Shown one piece after another: positions 18,848 to 29,400 of a stretch of DNA of 64,000 bases. Numbering within the stretch: position 1 is the stretch's first letter; every line of letters starts with the position of its first letter. Origin of the DNA: Bacteroidales bacterium (GTDB lineage: Bacteria; Bacteroidota; Bacteroidia; Bacteroidales; M50B96); assembly GCA_021740905.1 (NCBI GenBank), contig JAIOYV010000015.1, positions 1-64,000 on the forward strand, given 5' to 3'. The position numbers and the translations under genes are program-made. The notes below the pieces were generated by a model. The model saw only the letters and a program-made list of their open reading frames with translations, ran no database searches and had not been told where the DNA came from.

Positions 18848-20548
18848 TTATAAAAATTCAAGAAACCTTTCTACCCGAAAAGAAATGACAATATCTGGTT
18901 TTAGTTCTTTGATAAGATTCTCGTCATAACTTGACCAAATATAGACTACTTCATAGAAGTGCAAAGAAAAAAACTGGACAATGGCCGTCGTGTAGGAATC
19001 GCGAAACATAACTACTTTTAGTTTATTATTGCAGCTATCGTTTCTTGTCCGGTGGGTAAGGTTGGGATACCCTTTTACATCCATCTCCCTATAATCCTTG
19101 CTTTTATCCTTCAAAGTATAAGCAGGTACCTGGTCATAATATCCATATATGCTATCAACGGCAATCAAATTTGTAAGGTCGCCACTTCTTTCTGTGGTAT
19201 AGGTTACATCGAAATCATCGACAGAATACGGAATAATATTTAGTACCGGATAAGTTTGATAAAAAAAGGCCTGATAGGCAATAAATGCCCCATCTTTGTT
19301 CCAGTGGGAGTCAAATTTCAGATACACATTTTTATGTTTTCTGGCTTCCAATAGTTCGCTCCTAACATCTACAAATAAGATCGGTTCTTCTTTAAAAGAA
19401 TTTACCATTTGATCGGCAAGCGAACTATCACCCATTATTTGTATCGTCATGGTTGTGGGCAGATTCTCAGGGTAGATGGTGTGCTTATCTGGCCAAAATC
19501 CAGGTATGTATTTGATCCCTATTAAATTCAAATCGTTCTTGCGTTTTATTTGCTTGTTTCGTAAAGCAATCAAGCTACTTGCCGACTGCACATCGCTGTG
19601 GCTATAATTATGCAAGATAATTTTGTGAACATCATATTGCGAGGTTAAAAAAAGAAAATTGTCGTTCCCAAATTGGACCAGCTCCGGTTTTGGGGAGGCA
19701 TGGAACAGACGGATTTTAATATTGCTCGACCATTTTATGATTGACTTCCGAAAGCCAAAATGATCTCTGTAGTAGGCTTCATATTTCGAAGGAAAATATT
19801 TGGACAGCACAAAATCCGGCTTTTCGGCTAATTTCCTTTTTTCGGTATTTTCTGTTATTTCATATCGGGTGAAATATTTATACACCGTAGGGAATGCTAA
19901 TAAACAAAAGAAAATTGAAATAAATCCGTATGAAAGGAGGGTGCTTTTTGTAGCTTTAAAATTTAACTGGTAATGAAAAACGGCAAGTGAAAGGGAGATA
20001 ATCAGGGCAATGATCACTGCCATTGATTTTTTTAATATAGGAGGCCCTTGTGTAAGTTCTGTGATTATTTCATTCAAAGGTTGGGCTGAAACCAGGTATG
20101 GATCGTATTTTCTGGCTATTGTTACTGTGTGAAAAGTATCATTCCTACAGCTTACAAATCGATTCCAAACAAAAACCTTGTTTAGGCTATCGCTAAAAAT
20201 CAGCGTGTCTAGTTCTGTTTTAAGGGTTAGAGATCTGATAAATATGGATTGCTGGTTGGGGTTTTCGCCCAGATCGATCCGAATTTTAGTAATGGCTGTA
20301 TCAAGCGGAATATCAAAGTTTAAAATTTGGAAGTCATTGCCTCCTTTCACATCCTGGCAAAAAGAATTTGGTTCAGAGAAATTTGGCTTTCCTTCCTGCA
20401 AATAGAAAAGCTGGATAAAATCCTTATCCTTCACTTGAATCTCAATTTCAATAGTAATTTTATCCTGTACCTGTTTTTCAAAATGAAGAAAATAAAGAAT
20501 AACTAAAAAACTGAAAAGGGCTATGAATATGGATACAATTTGTCTCAT
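18848..20548 (-). CDS. AlgX/AlgJ-like SGNH O-acetyltransferase partner
   Basis: The 566-residue protein has an N-terminal membrane helix (about 4-23), a periplasmic beta domain (30-165), two further membrane helices (about 176-195 and 208-226), then an AlgX/AlgJ/DHHW-type SGNH domain. Visible motifs are the family region around PSKYEAYYRDHFGFR, the Asp-His motif KFDSHWNKDGA and a nucleophile-like Ser in MFRDSYTTA. Such proteins take acetyl groups passed across the membrane by an MBOAT partner and place them on an exopolysaccharide or cell-surface glycan. The MBOAT gene lies 10 bp upstream on the same strand, so the two form an operon. The glycan acceptor is unknown. Confidence 0.8.
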   Translation of the reverse strand: MRQIVSIFIALFSFLVILYFLHFEKQVQDKITIEIEIQVKDKDFIQLFYLQEGKPNFSEPNSFCQDVKGGNDFQILNFDIPLDTAITKIRIDLGENPNQQSIFIRSLTLKTELDTLIFSDSLNKVFVWNRFVSCRNDTFHTVTIARKYDPYLVSAQPLNEIITELTQGPPILKKSMAVIIALIISLSLAVFHYQLNFKATKSTLLSYGFISIFFCLLAFPTVYKYFTRYEITENTEKRKLAEKPDFVLSKYFPSKYEAYYRDHFGFRKSIIKWSSNIKIRLFHASPKPELVQFGNDNFLFLTSQYDVHKIILHNYSHSDVQSASSLIALRNKQIKRKNDLNLIGIKYIPGFWPDKHTIYPENLPTTMTIQIMGDSSLADQMVNSFKEEPILFVDVRSELLEARKHKNVYLKFDSHWNKDGAFIAYQAFFYQTYPVLNIIPYSVDDFDVTYTTERSGDLTNLIAVDSIYGYYDQVPAYTLKDKSKDYREMDVKGYPNLTHRTRNDSCNNKLKVVMFRDSYTTAIVQFFSLHFYEVVYIWSSYDENLIKELKPDIVISFRVERFLEFL

Positions 20549-20558
20549 ATCTAAAAAA

Positions 20559-21974
20559 TTAAAAGCGATAGTAGATAAATGGATTGTATGTGGCCTGAGC
20601 CAGCTCGAATACAGTGAAGGTGAAAACGATTAGATAAGCACCCTGTTTTAAAACTGAAATCCATGTTTCATTTTTAATCTTTTCATGTATTTGTTTTGCG
20701 ATAATTTTTCTCAAAGGGGTTGCAAACAGAAGCCCTGTCAGGATGATTGATAAACTGTAAAAATTGAGATATATGAGCGGGTAAACATTGGTACCTTTTG
20801 AAAAAGTGAACATTTTGCTGAGAAAATTCGCGGCATGGTCGAGGTTGTCGGCACGGAAAAAGACCCAGCCCACGGCTACCACCAACAACAGATAAATCCG
20901 TTTCAGGAAATTGTATTTTTCAGGTATCGTAAAGGGCACCAACCTTTCAATCAAAAGAAAAAGGCCGTGATACAATCCCCAAACCACGAAATTCCAACTT
21001 GCCCCATGCCATAAGCCGGTTATGAAAAAAACGATTATCAGATTTACATAGGTCCTGTATTTCCCCAATCTGCTGCCACCTAATGGGATGTATAAATAGT
21101 CCCTAAACCAGGTTGACAATGAAATATGCCAGCGCCGCCAAAAATCTTTCACCGATTTGGCGATGTAGGGGTAGTTGAAATTCTCTTTAAAATTAAACCC
21201 CAACATCTTTCCCAATCCAATGGCCATGTCGGAATAGCCCGAGAAATCGAAATAGATCTGTAAAGAATAGCACACAACTGCCAGCCACGCCACCAAAGGG
21301 TTGAGTTGGGATGCCGTGGCATCGAAGGCGGTGTCGGCAATCAAGCCTACATTGTTGGCAATAATTACCTTTTTGGCCAAGCCCCGGATAAAACGGATGA
21401 TCCCAGCTTCGAGCATCTTCCTAGTGGTGACCCGGTCCTTTATTTCTTTGAATATGTCAGCATATCGAACTATTGGCCCGGCTATTAGCTGTGGGAACAA
21501 GGAAATGTAAAGCCCCAAATGGATTAAATTCTTCTGGCTTTTCACTACTTTGCGGTATACATCAATTAGGTACGACATATTCTGAAACGTGAAAAAAGAC
21601 ACTCCGATTGGGAGCGTTACCCCTTCCGCATTTATGTGCAGGTCGATTCCAATAATACTCAAGTTGTCGATCAGGAAATGGATGTATTTGTAGTATATAA
21701 GGACTAAAAGGTTTAATGAGATCCCGATACCCAAAATAATATTTGTTACTACCTGCCGCGAATGTTTTTGGCTGTAACCGATTAAAAGCCCAAAGATAAA
21801 ATTTACACATATTGAGCTTATCATCAGAAAAACAAGCAAGTACTCGCCCCAGGCATAAAAGAATAAGCTGGCTAAGAGGATAAACAAATTACGGAGCTTT
21901 TTGTCCAAAAGGTAATTTATTCCTAAAACAATGGGTAGGAATAGGAATAGGAAAAGGGTTGAGCTAAATATCAT
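20559..21974 (-). CDS. MBOAT family O-acyltransferase (AlgI/DltB-like)
   Basis: This multi-pass membrane protein of about 471 residues has the MBOAT hallmarks: MIFSSTLFLFLFLPIVLG at the start, SFFTFQNMSYLIDVYR, LFPQLIAGPIVRY, FWRRWHISLSTWFRDYLYI, and TGLWHGASWNFVVWG containing the catalytic-type His. It should move acyl groups from a cytoplasmic donor across the membrane to the AlgX-like partner. I use the ATG at 21974; a TTG 27 bp upstream (22001) also opens the frame but adds a non-conserved leader. Together with the downstream gene it forms a two-gene glycan O-acetylation unit. Confidence 0.9.
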   Translation of the reverse strand: MIFSSTLFLFLFLPIVLGINYLLDKKLRNLFILLASLFFYAWGEYLLVFLMISSICVNFIFGLLIGYSQKHSRQVVTNIILGIGISLNLLVLIYYKYIHFLIDNLSIIGIDLHINAEGVTLPIGVSFFTFQNMSYLIDVYRKVVKSQKNLIHLGLYISLFPQLIAGPIVRYADIFKEIKDRVTTRKMLEAGIIRFIRGLAKKVIIANNVGLIADTAFDATASQLNPLVAWLAVVCYSLQIYFDFSGYSDMAIGLGKMLGFNFKENFNYPYIAKSVKDFWRRWHISLSTWFRDYLYIPLGGSRLGKYRTYVNLIIVFFITGLWHGASWNFVVWGLYHGLFLLIERLVPFTIPEKYNFLKRIYLLLVVAVGWVFFRADNLDHAANFLSKMFTFSKGTNVYPLIYLNFYSLSIILTGLLFATPLRKIIAKQIHEKIKNETWISVLKQGAYLIVFTFTVFELAQATYNPFIYYRF

Positions 21975-22164
21975 TGTCTCTACTATTTTGCAGATTGGCA
22001 AAGGCTAATCGAATATTCATCTTGTCTGTGCAAATAAATTGTTGGGTTCAAAAATACCAATAATTTGAAGAGGGCGTACGACAAATTTAGCTCCATGTTA
22101 GAATTATTTTCCATTATATTCACTTCTTCTGGAGCAATGGAGTGATCGAGTTTTGGAGCGCATC

Positions 22165-22225
22165 CCACCTCCGCAAAGCTTGTCCCGTATTTCGGGACAG
22201 GCTGTGTGGTTTTGGTGCGGTAGCG
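22165..22225. repeat. Dispersed repeat with CCCGTA hairpin
   Basis: TGTCCCG-TATTT-CGGGACA (22182-22200) is a perfect hairpin inside a segment similar to 31490-31538 and, inverted, 18786-18836. The adjacent segment at 22259-22290 repeats 18737-18770. No gene is seen between 21975 and 22295. Confidence 0.5.
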
Positions 22226-22295
22226 GGGACTATTTTTGGATGAATTGTTCTCGTTAGGGTGCCGGTGTGGCTCGAAATCACGCCGAATCTTTTGT

Positions 22296-22772
22296 CTACG
22301 CAGATGTTTGCTTCAATTTTTCAAGGTCGAATTTTTTCATTTGCAGAAAGGCTTCGGTCACCTTTCCTGCTTTTGCCGGGTCGCTCATCAATTTGGGGAG
22401 GATGGCCGGGACAATTTGCCACGAAACCCCAAATTTGTCTTTTAGCCAGCCACACATGCTTTCCTGCCCGCCCTCGGTAAGCTTTTCCCAGTAGTGGTCT
22501 ATTTCTTCCTGGCTTTCGCAAAATACCTGAAAAGAGACGGCCTCGCTAAATGTGAAAATGGCCCCGCCATTTAAGGCTGTGAATGGCTGTCCGTTAATTA
22601 TAAAATCAACAGTCATAACAGTGCCTTCGGGCTTGCCATGATGTTCAAAGCCTTCTTTTCCGAAACGGCTGATGTTTTGTATTTCTGAGTTTTTGAAAAT
22701 GGAGGTATAAAAGCGGGCAGCTTCTTCTGCTTCACTATCGAACCAAAGACAAGGCGTGATTTGATTTTTCAT
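22296..22772 (-). CDS. VOC family (PhnB-like) protein
   Basis: The 158-residue cytoplasmic protein has the PhnB-like VOC pattern: ITPCLWFDSEAEEAARFYTSIF at the start, FTALNGG, FSEAVSFQVFCESQEEIDHYW and the C-terminal GWLKDKFGVSWQIVP. Members of this glyoxalase-fold family are annotated as 3-demethylubiquinone methyltransferase-like, but biochemical roles are mostly unknown. It lies next to an SRPBCC gene, a pairing seen often in small stress or detoxification clusters; the functional link is inference. Confidence 0.85.
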   Translation of the reverse strand: MKNQITPCLWFDSEAEEAARFYTSIFKNSEIQNISRFGKEGFEHHGKPEGTVMTVDFIINGQPFTALNGGAIFTFSEAVSFQVFCESQEEIDHYWEKLTEGGQESMCGWLKDKFGVSWQIVPAILPKLMSDPAKAGKVTEAFLQMKKFDLEKLKQTSA

Positions 22773-22965
22773 AGTTCATTTAATTAACCACAAAATTAGA
22801 CTATACCAATGACATCTTTTAATAAAAACGGGTAAAATAGAAGTGTCAGGAATGATTTAAGATATAAGATCAACGATTTTTGATTTACGATTTTGAGGGA
22901 TGATACACCTTTCTAATTTCGTTAATCATCAATCCGAAATCCTTTCTTTTAGTGCCATTTTTAAA

Positions 22966-23391
22966 TTATTTCCCTTCACAATGTTTTTTGAAATTATCCA
23001 ATATTGCCTGCCATCCACCTCGTTGCAATTCAATGCTGTTGGTGCTTTCGGCCTCAAAAGTTTCAACTACTTTTGTTTTGCCCTCAGTAGTCGAAAAAAG
23101 GATCCTGGCTTTTCTTCCATCTCCCATAGTATATTCGATTTCCTGGGTGGGAAGTATCTTGTCATTAATACCCCAGAAATCAAATCCCATGCTCCCGTCT
23201 TTGGCTTCCATGCGATAGCTGAATTTACCACCGGCCCGCAGATCATTCTCAGCGTATGGGCAACACCATTCCGGCGAAGCAAAATTCCAGTTTACAATAT
23301 CTTCGGGCTTTGTCCAGCACTTCCAGACCTTTTCGATGGGTGAGTTGATTTCGGCTTGCACTGTAATAATGCTTTTGTTTTTCGATTCCAT
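22966..23391 (-). CDS. SRPBCC/AHSA1-like domain protein
   Basis: The 141-residue single-domain protein has the AHSA1-type START-like pattern: INSPIEKVWKCWTKPEDIVNW, then YAENDLRAGGKFSYRMEAKDGS, and a C-terminal helix RGGWQAILDNFKKHCE. The fold forms a hydrophobic ligand cavity; the ligand is unknown. It is on the same strand as the VOC gene 193 bp downstream and may share its transcript. Confidence 0.85.
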   Translation of the reverse strand: MESKNKSIITVQAEINSPIEKVWKCWTKPEDIVNWNFASPEWCCPYAENDLRAGGKFSYRMEAKDGSMGFDFWGINDKILPTQEIEYTMGDGRKARILFSTTEGKTKVVETFEAESTNSIELQRGGWQAILDNFKKHCEGK

Positions 23392-23457
23392 AGATTTATG
23401 TTCTTTTAAAATCGAATAACAAATTTATTGGGTAAATGTTTGGGGGAGCCCAGTACC

Positions 23458-23491
23458 AAAACCTTGGAGGTTTTAAAACCTCCAAGGTTTT
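23458..23491. terminator. Perfect 34-bp palindrome, likely terminator of the 2585-aa gene
   Basis: AAAACCTTGGAGGTTTT is followed directly by its exact reverse complement. The palindrome sits 8 bp past the stop of the giant gene ending at 23499. A split copy (60733-60766) lies beyond the third paralogue. The T tails on both strands allow bidirectional termination; the sequence is also a dispersed repeat. Confidence 0.65.
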
Positions 23492-23498
23492 GAGAATT

Positions 23499-26400
23499 TT
23501 ATCTCCCCACCTCCATCTGTTTTGTTTCCACAAAATCATTTGCAATCAAACGATAAAAATAGGTACCGGTAGAATAATTTTGGTTATCCATTTCTACTGT
23601 ATGATTTCCTGCCGGGTATGAACCTTTGGCAAGAACCTCGATTTCATTACCCAGAATATCAAACACAGTGAGTGTAATTTCAGATTCTTCGGGTAGGAAG
23701 AACGAAATCCGGGCATTTGCGCTGAACGGGTTCGGGATATTTTGATAGAGCCTTATAGCTGTCAGTTCAGATGAAAGACTTGCAAGTTTGCCTACAATCT
23801 GGATGCTGTTTTCTTCATACTGGCCATTGCCTTCTGCCCAGCTTTCAACCGAAACTTGCTTTTCCGATTCACCATCCCAGATGCGAATGCTATAATCATT
23901 TCCGATTATCAAACCATCTGGTTCCGGGGTCAGGTCATCATCACCCCATAATGTAATGGCAGTGTTTCCACCTGTGTATACCCCGGCTCCAACCAATAGT
24001 CCGTGGCTATCGAACACACCTATTTCGTCGCCCATCATTGGGAGTGCATCAAAGGCAGTTTCAGGTATGCCCAGAGTCATGTTGTTGTCGGTGGGTAGAG
24101 GCAGGGCATAATATACCGGTTGTTGTGCTACCATGTCCGATTTGGATGATACCGAATTGGCCGGGTAAACCAATACCGATGCGGCTGTGAGTTTTATCTG
24201 ATATCCTTGCCCGCTTTGCATATTGCCAATCATGTTTAAACCGAACGATGGCCAGTAAACCGAGCCAGAACCATCTTTTAATATGGATAAATTCGACACG
24301 ATAGTTGACATCATTGTAACAGCATCGCCCGGCACTTGTCGCAGATAGCCAATCAAGCTCCAGTTATTGGGAATGGAAATGGGGGTGCTCTCGGGGGAAA
24401 CGGCCGAGCCTGTAATGGCAAGGGTTTGAGCCGAATTCATTTTCACCTGGTAGCCTTGTCCTATTATCATGTTGCCAATCATATTGAGATTAAAAGAAGG
24501 CCAGTATACTGCACCCGATCCATTTTTTACGATGGCAGTGTTTGCGACAACTGGCGCAAATACCGAATCGACCAAAGGATATATGGGAACAATATAGGTC
24601 GACATCAGGCTCCATCCCATTGGCAAGCTGATGGTTTGTACATCGAGCCCGGCTGGCTCGGTTACTTCGAAGGTTTCGTAGGCCGTACATCCGTTGGAAT
24701 CGATTACTGTGAGATTATAAAAACCTGCCGACAAGCCGATGTTATCTTCTGTTGTTGCCCCGTTCGACCAATTGTAAAGGAATGTTGGGCTTCCTCCTGA
24801 AACTGTGATATTAACGGCACCATTCGATCCACCGGTCATCGTCACATTTGTCACTGTTCCAGAAATGGATAGTAATGCAGGCTGTGTGATAGTCCGGCTA
24901 CCTGTGATAGTGCATCCGTGGCTATCAGTGATGGTAACTGTATAGGTTCCGGCTGGAAGGTTGATCCTGTCTTGCGAGTTGGCACCATTGTTCCAAAGAT
25001 AAGTGTAGGGTGAAGTGCCACCATAAACGGATAAATCGATTGACCCGTTTGATCCTCCGAAACAACTCACATTGTTGGATGTAAATGAAAGGGATAGGGC
25101 AAAAGGCTGGGTAATAAATGCCGAACCGCTTGCTGTACATCCATCGGAATTGGTAACGGTAACAGTATAATTCGCGGAAGCCAAACCTACACGTGATGCT
25201 GTTGTTGCACCATCGTTCCAACTATATGAATAGGGTGGTCCATAGGATGGATAAACCTGTATTTGTCCATCGTTATTTCCATTGCAACTTATATTGGTTG
25301 TGCTAATTGAAAGGGTTAATGGAGCGGGTTCGATAATCGTGGCAGATCCACTGCTATTACATCCATTGGAATCTGTTACCGTATATGTATAGGTTCCGGC
25401 AGACAGCCCGGGACGATAGGCTGTTGTTGCCCCATCGTTCCAGGAATAGGTATATGGGGCAAATCCATTGGAAGGATAAAGGTGGATTTCTCCATTGTTA
25501 GCCCCATAACAGGAAATATTTGTTGATACCAAGGTAACTTCAATGGCTGATGGTTGGCTTATCGTGTGACTGCTTATAAATGTACATTCGTAAGAATCAA
25601 TCACAGTTAGTGTGTAAGTTCCTGCCTGAAGATTGGAGATGGAACTTGTAGTTGCCCCCGTCGACCATAAAAAGGTATATCCGGGAATGCCCCCATAGGC
25701 GCTGGCATCTATTGATCCATTGCTTCCGCCAAAACAGGAAACGGATGAGGATGTAAATGATACTCCAAGTATAGGAGGTTCAATGATCTCATAAGAACCA
25801 GAAATTTCAAGCCCAAAAAGATCTGTTACTGTAACAGCATACATGCCAGGTCCCAGATTCGACCGGCTGGCAGCCGTAGCACCATCTGCCCACTGGTATG
25901 AATATGGCGTTGTGCCACCAGAAGGGGACATGTCAATTGTCCCATCGTTATCGCCATTGCACGAATAATTGATAATTAATGCACCAATTTGATAATCGGA
26001 CCACCAGTCTACCCGGTTGAAGTAGTCGGCATCATACGTTTCGCCTGCAAAACTCCCGAGATAATTTACAAATGTTACCTGTCCCCAATCATTGGGTTTT
26101 GATACATTGGCTCCTGAGGCACTCGGGAAATTGGCATAGTGTACTGTCAGATTCTGAGTGTTATCAATACTAAGCAAAACGCCATTGGGTTGTCCGGGCA
26201 AAAAAGTACAGTGATTGAAAGCATGTGCAGTGTCAACTATCCCTCCGGTAAAAATCTGGACTCCATAACTATCAACGCCCGAAAAAGTGGCCCATTCGGC
26301 AGAAACATAGCCTCCTGGAGCACAGGTGAATTGCCAGAAATTGGCATCGTCCGATTGGAGCATTACTTCGTGGTTTTGAGATCCTGATAATTCCAAAGTG

Positions 26401-29400
26401 GCTCCCCCAAGAATATCCAGATATCCACCCAGTCCAATTTTCAATTCTGAGTCGTCGTCCATTGAGAGGGTGCCATCATCATGGATCACAAGATTACCTG
26501 CCAGCCTGATGAGATGGCCATTTGCCAAAAGATAGCCATTGTCGATGGTGAGGTGATGGTTATTGGCAAAGATCATGTCGGTAAATAATTCGATGCCAGC
26601 TTGTGGTACGGTCTTGTTTATTGTCAAATTGCAAGCTATGGGATACGGAGAATAATTCTCAAACCTGCCCGAATTGCTGCCTTCAAAATGAAGGGTGCCG
26701 GTGCCATCCATCCAATAGCCCAGGTTGCTGACAAAAAAATCTTCTCCGATATAGTATTGCGAAGTAGAAACATAATCATCCCATTTTCCTCCCTGAAGGA
26801 TCAGGTTTTTATGTACCGTGAATCCCTTGTAATTATAAACCGTTGAGTTCGCTGGCTTATTTACCACTATTTCCTTAAAATTTACATCCGGACACGAGAG
26901 ATGAAAATCCTGATCGGTGGTCCCGGTAAAATGGATGGATGCCGAATCAGCAACTATTCCAGCATTGCTATTAATAGCAATATTGTAGTCGACAAAGTCG
27001 CCCATTATATCAATGATTGAAGAACCTACGTGAAAATGCAGCCCTGTTCCTGATTCAATGGTAAAATTTCCTGAAATCGACAACAGCGTAGAATAACCTG
27101 CACCATAATAGCCTTGACTAACGTGCATATCCTCTTGTACCACAATGCTTGTATTGTTTGATTGTATGGCCCAATTAGCGTTCCCGTAAATATTCGTTTG
27201 TTTAAGAATACTCAATGTGTAAAATTCTTCATTTTGAGTGATATAGGTAGGATTTTGACCATCAAAATAAACGGTACCCGTTCCTTCGTTAAAGGCAGCT
27301 GTTCCTGCATTATTTGTCCAATTTTTACCAACATACAGGGTTGGCGGGGCAATTAATATGCCTCCATCAATAATAACATCCCCACTGATCCGGGTGGTTG
27401 TGGTATTGCAATTTACCCATCCTGAAGTTTTGTTTACATGCAGGTTGTGGATTGACGAAGCTGTATTATTGATGGAAAGGTTGGAGTTGGCTGAACCATA
27501 AAATTCAAGGGTGCCGCCACCGGGATTGTAAATATCGTACACCGTGAAATTTTTAGGGGTACGGATTATCCCTCCTGTGATATTCGTTGTCACCGAATAG
27601 TTCGGCATATCGTAAATGGAGATATTCACATCCTGCACATCCAGAACGCCGCCCGACATTTGAAGAACAGCATTTCCACCGTATCCAATATCGCAGGTAA
27701 GGCCACCGTGCAAAACCATTGCTCCATCAGTTATGTCCAGGGTTCCGTTGATGTCGAGATATTCGCCTGAACCGGTTCCCTGCGTAATATCTATCAAGCC
27801 TGTTGCCGTGTGCACATCGAAGGTTCCGTACAAGCCATTTTCTTCTACATCGCCTACATAAATCTGACCTCCGTTGGCTGCCAATATTCCATAAAAATCA
27901 AATCCCAATAACGTAAAGCCCATGTCGAGGTTGTCGATAGTGGCCGCGCAGCCTGCATTTGCAGTGAACCTGCCCAATGAGTTTAAGTATAGGTAATGGA
28001 TGTCCATGTCTTCGTTTGCCCAGGTAAAGCCATTGCAGAAAAAGCCATTGGTAACGGTGGATTGCCCTTCAAAATATAAGAAGGACGCATCGGGTGTCTT
28101 GGCTACATCGTAAAATGTTTCGCCGTAGCAATATTGGGTAGGCCCGGTTCCATTGAAAATCACATACCCGATTCCTTCAGAAAAACCATACGTCCCGACA
28201 TAGTTCAGCCAATTGCCTCCTACGGTTATTGTATTGCTGTTGGAATATAATATACCACTTTGTATGGTCAGGTTTCCTTTTACCACCAACGAATCGGAAT
28301 ATGCATTATTCATATCGAGCCAGGTGGAAACGTTCACAATCAGGTTGTTGAAATAATCTCCAATATTGGGTGTCAGGTCTATTGCCGGATTGCCACCAAA
28401 CTCAAATGTCCCGAAAGCACAAAAGTAATGTCCATTGTTGATGAGCGAACCGTAAGTTGTAATTTTTGCCGGTGAGTAGGAGCCGAAGGTAGAACCGGCA
28501 TAAATCGTTATATCTCCGTTAATGGTCAGGTCGCTGGAAGAAGAACTGGACAAGGCAATAAAACAAGCCGATTTCTGACAGATGACATTATTGAATGAGC
28601 TGTTGGCCGAATTGTTTACAATGTAGGCACTGTTGATGCCCGAAAACCAGGTGGCCCCATTTGTCAATTGCACGTTGGAGCCTGGCTGAAATGTCCAGCT
28701 TCCATAGATATGAAATTCGCCGTTTGCCAGCATATTGACAGAGGAACCCGATTCCCAGTAAATATCGCTATAGCCATACAAATCGGCATTGGCGCTGTTC
28801 ATGGCAAGGGTTCCGAATATATGAACATCCTGTTGCACATCCAGGTCGTATTCGCCAATGGTAAGGGTGGCACCCGCCTGAAGGAGTAGCGATTTTGCAT
28901 TGGCATAATTGGTATTGATATACGGGCTGTACAATGTACCTGCCGGGATAATTACATCCATAGTCGATGTAGGTACAAAATTTCCTGCCCAGTTGCAGGG
29001 TGTATTCCAATCCGAAGAACAATCGCCTTCCCAAATCCCGGTTGTCAATTGCTGGGCGAGGATGGTTACATTGGCCGAATTATTACCATTGTTCGACCAA
29101 AGCACGAAACCATAGTAGTCGGCATTGCTGATGATGACACTAAAATACTCATTGACGGTTGAGGTTTCGGTTGAACTGGCAATATATTCGCTCCTGTTTT
29201 GATAATACTGTCCGTTGCCCGAACTAAATAAAGCCATGTCTAAGTATGCCCCATACGTATTGTAATTCATAGTAAATTTGTAGGTTCCAGGGGTAAGATA
29301 AACATCCCATATTTCCACAATTTTTCCGGCAGGCCATGCAAAGGTAAGGGGCGTTCCAACTGTTAAATACTCATTGTATCCTTCGAACTCCGTTTTGGCC

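Noticed and set aside
21975-22001. Upstream TTG start of the MBOAT gene
   Set aside because: The family begins at the ATG at 21974; the extra nine residues are unlike the family.
22236-22494. Plus-strand frames opposite the VOC gene
   Set aside because: Shadows of a well-supported VOC protein on the minus strand.
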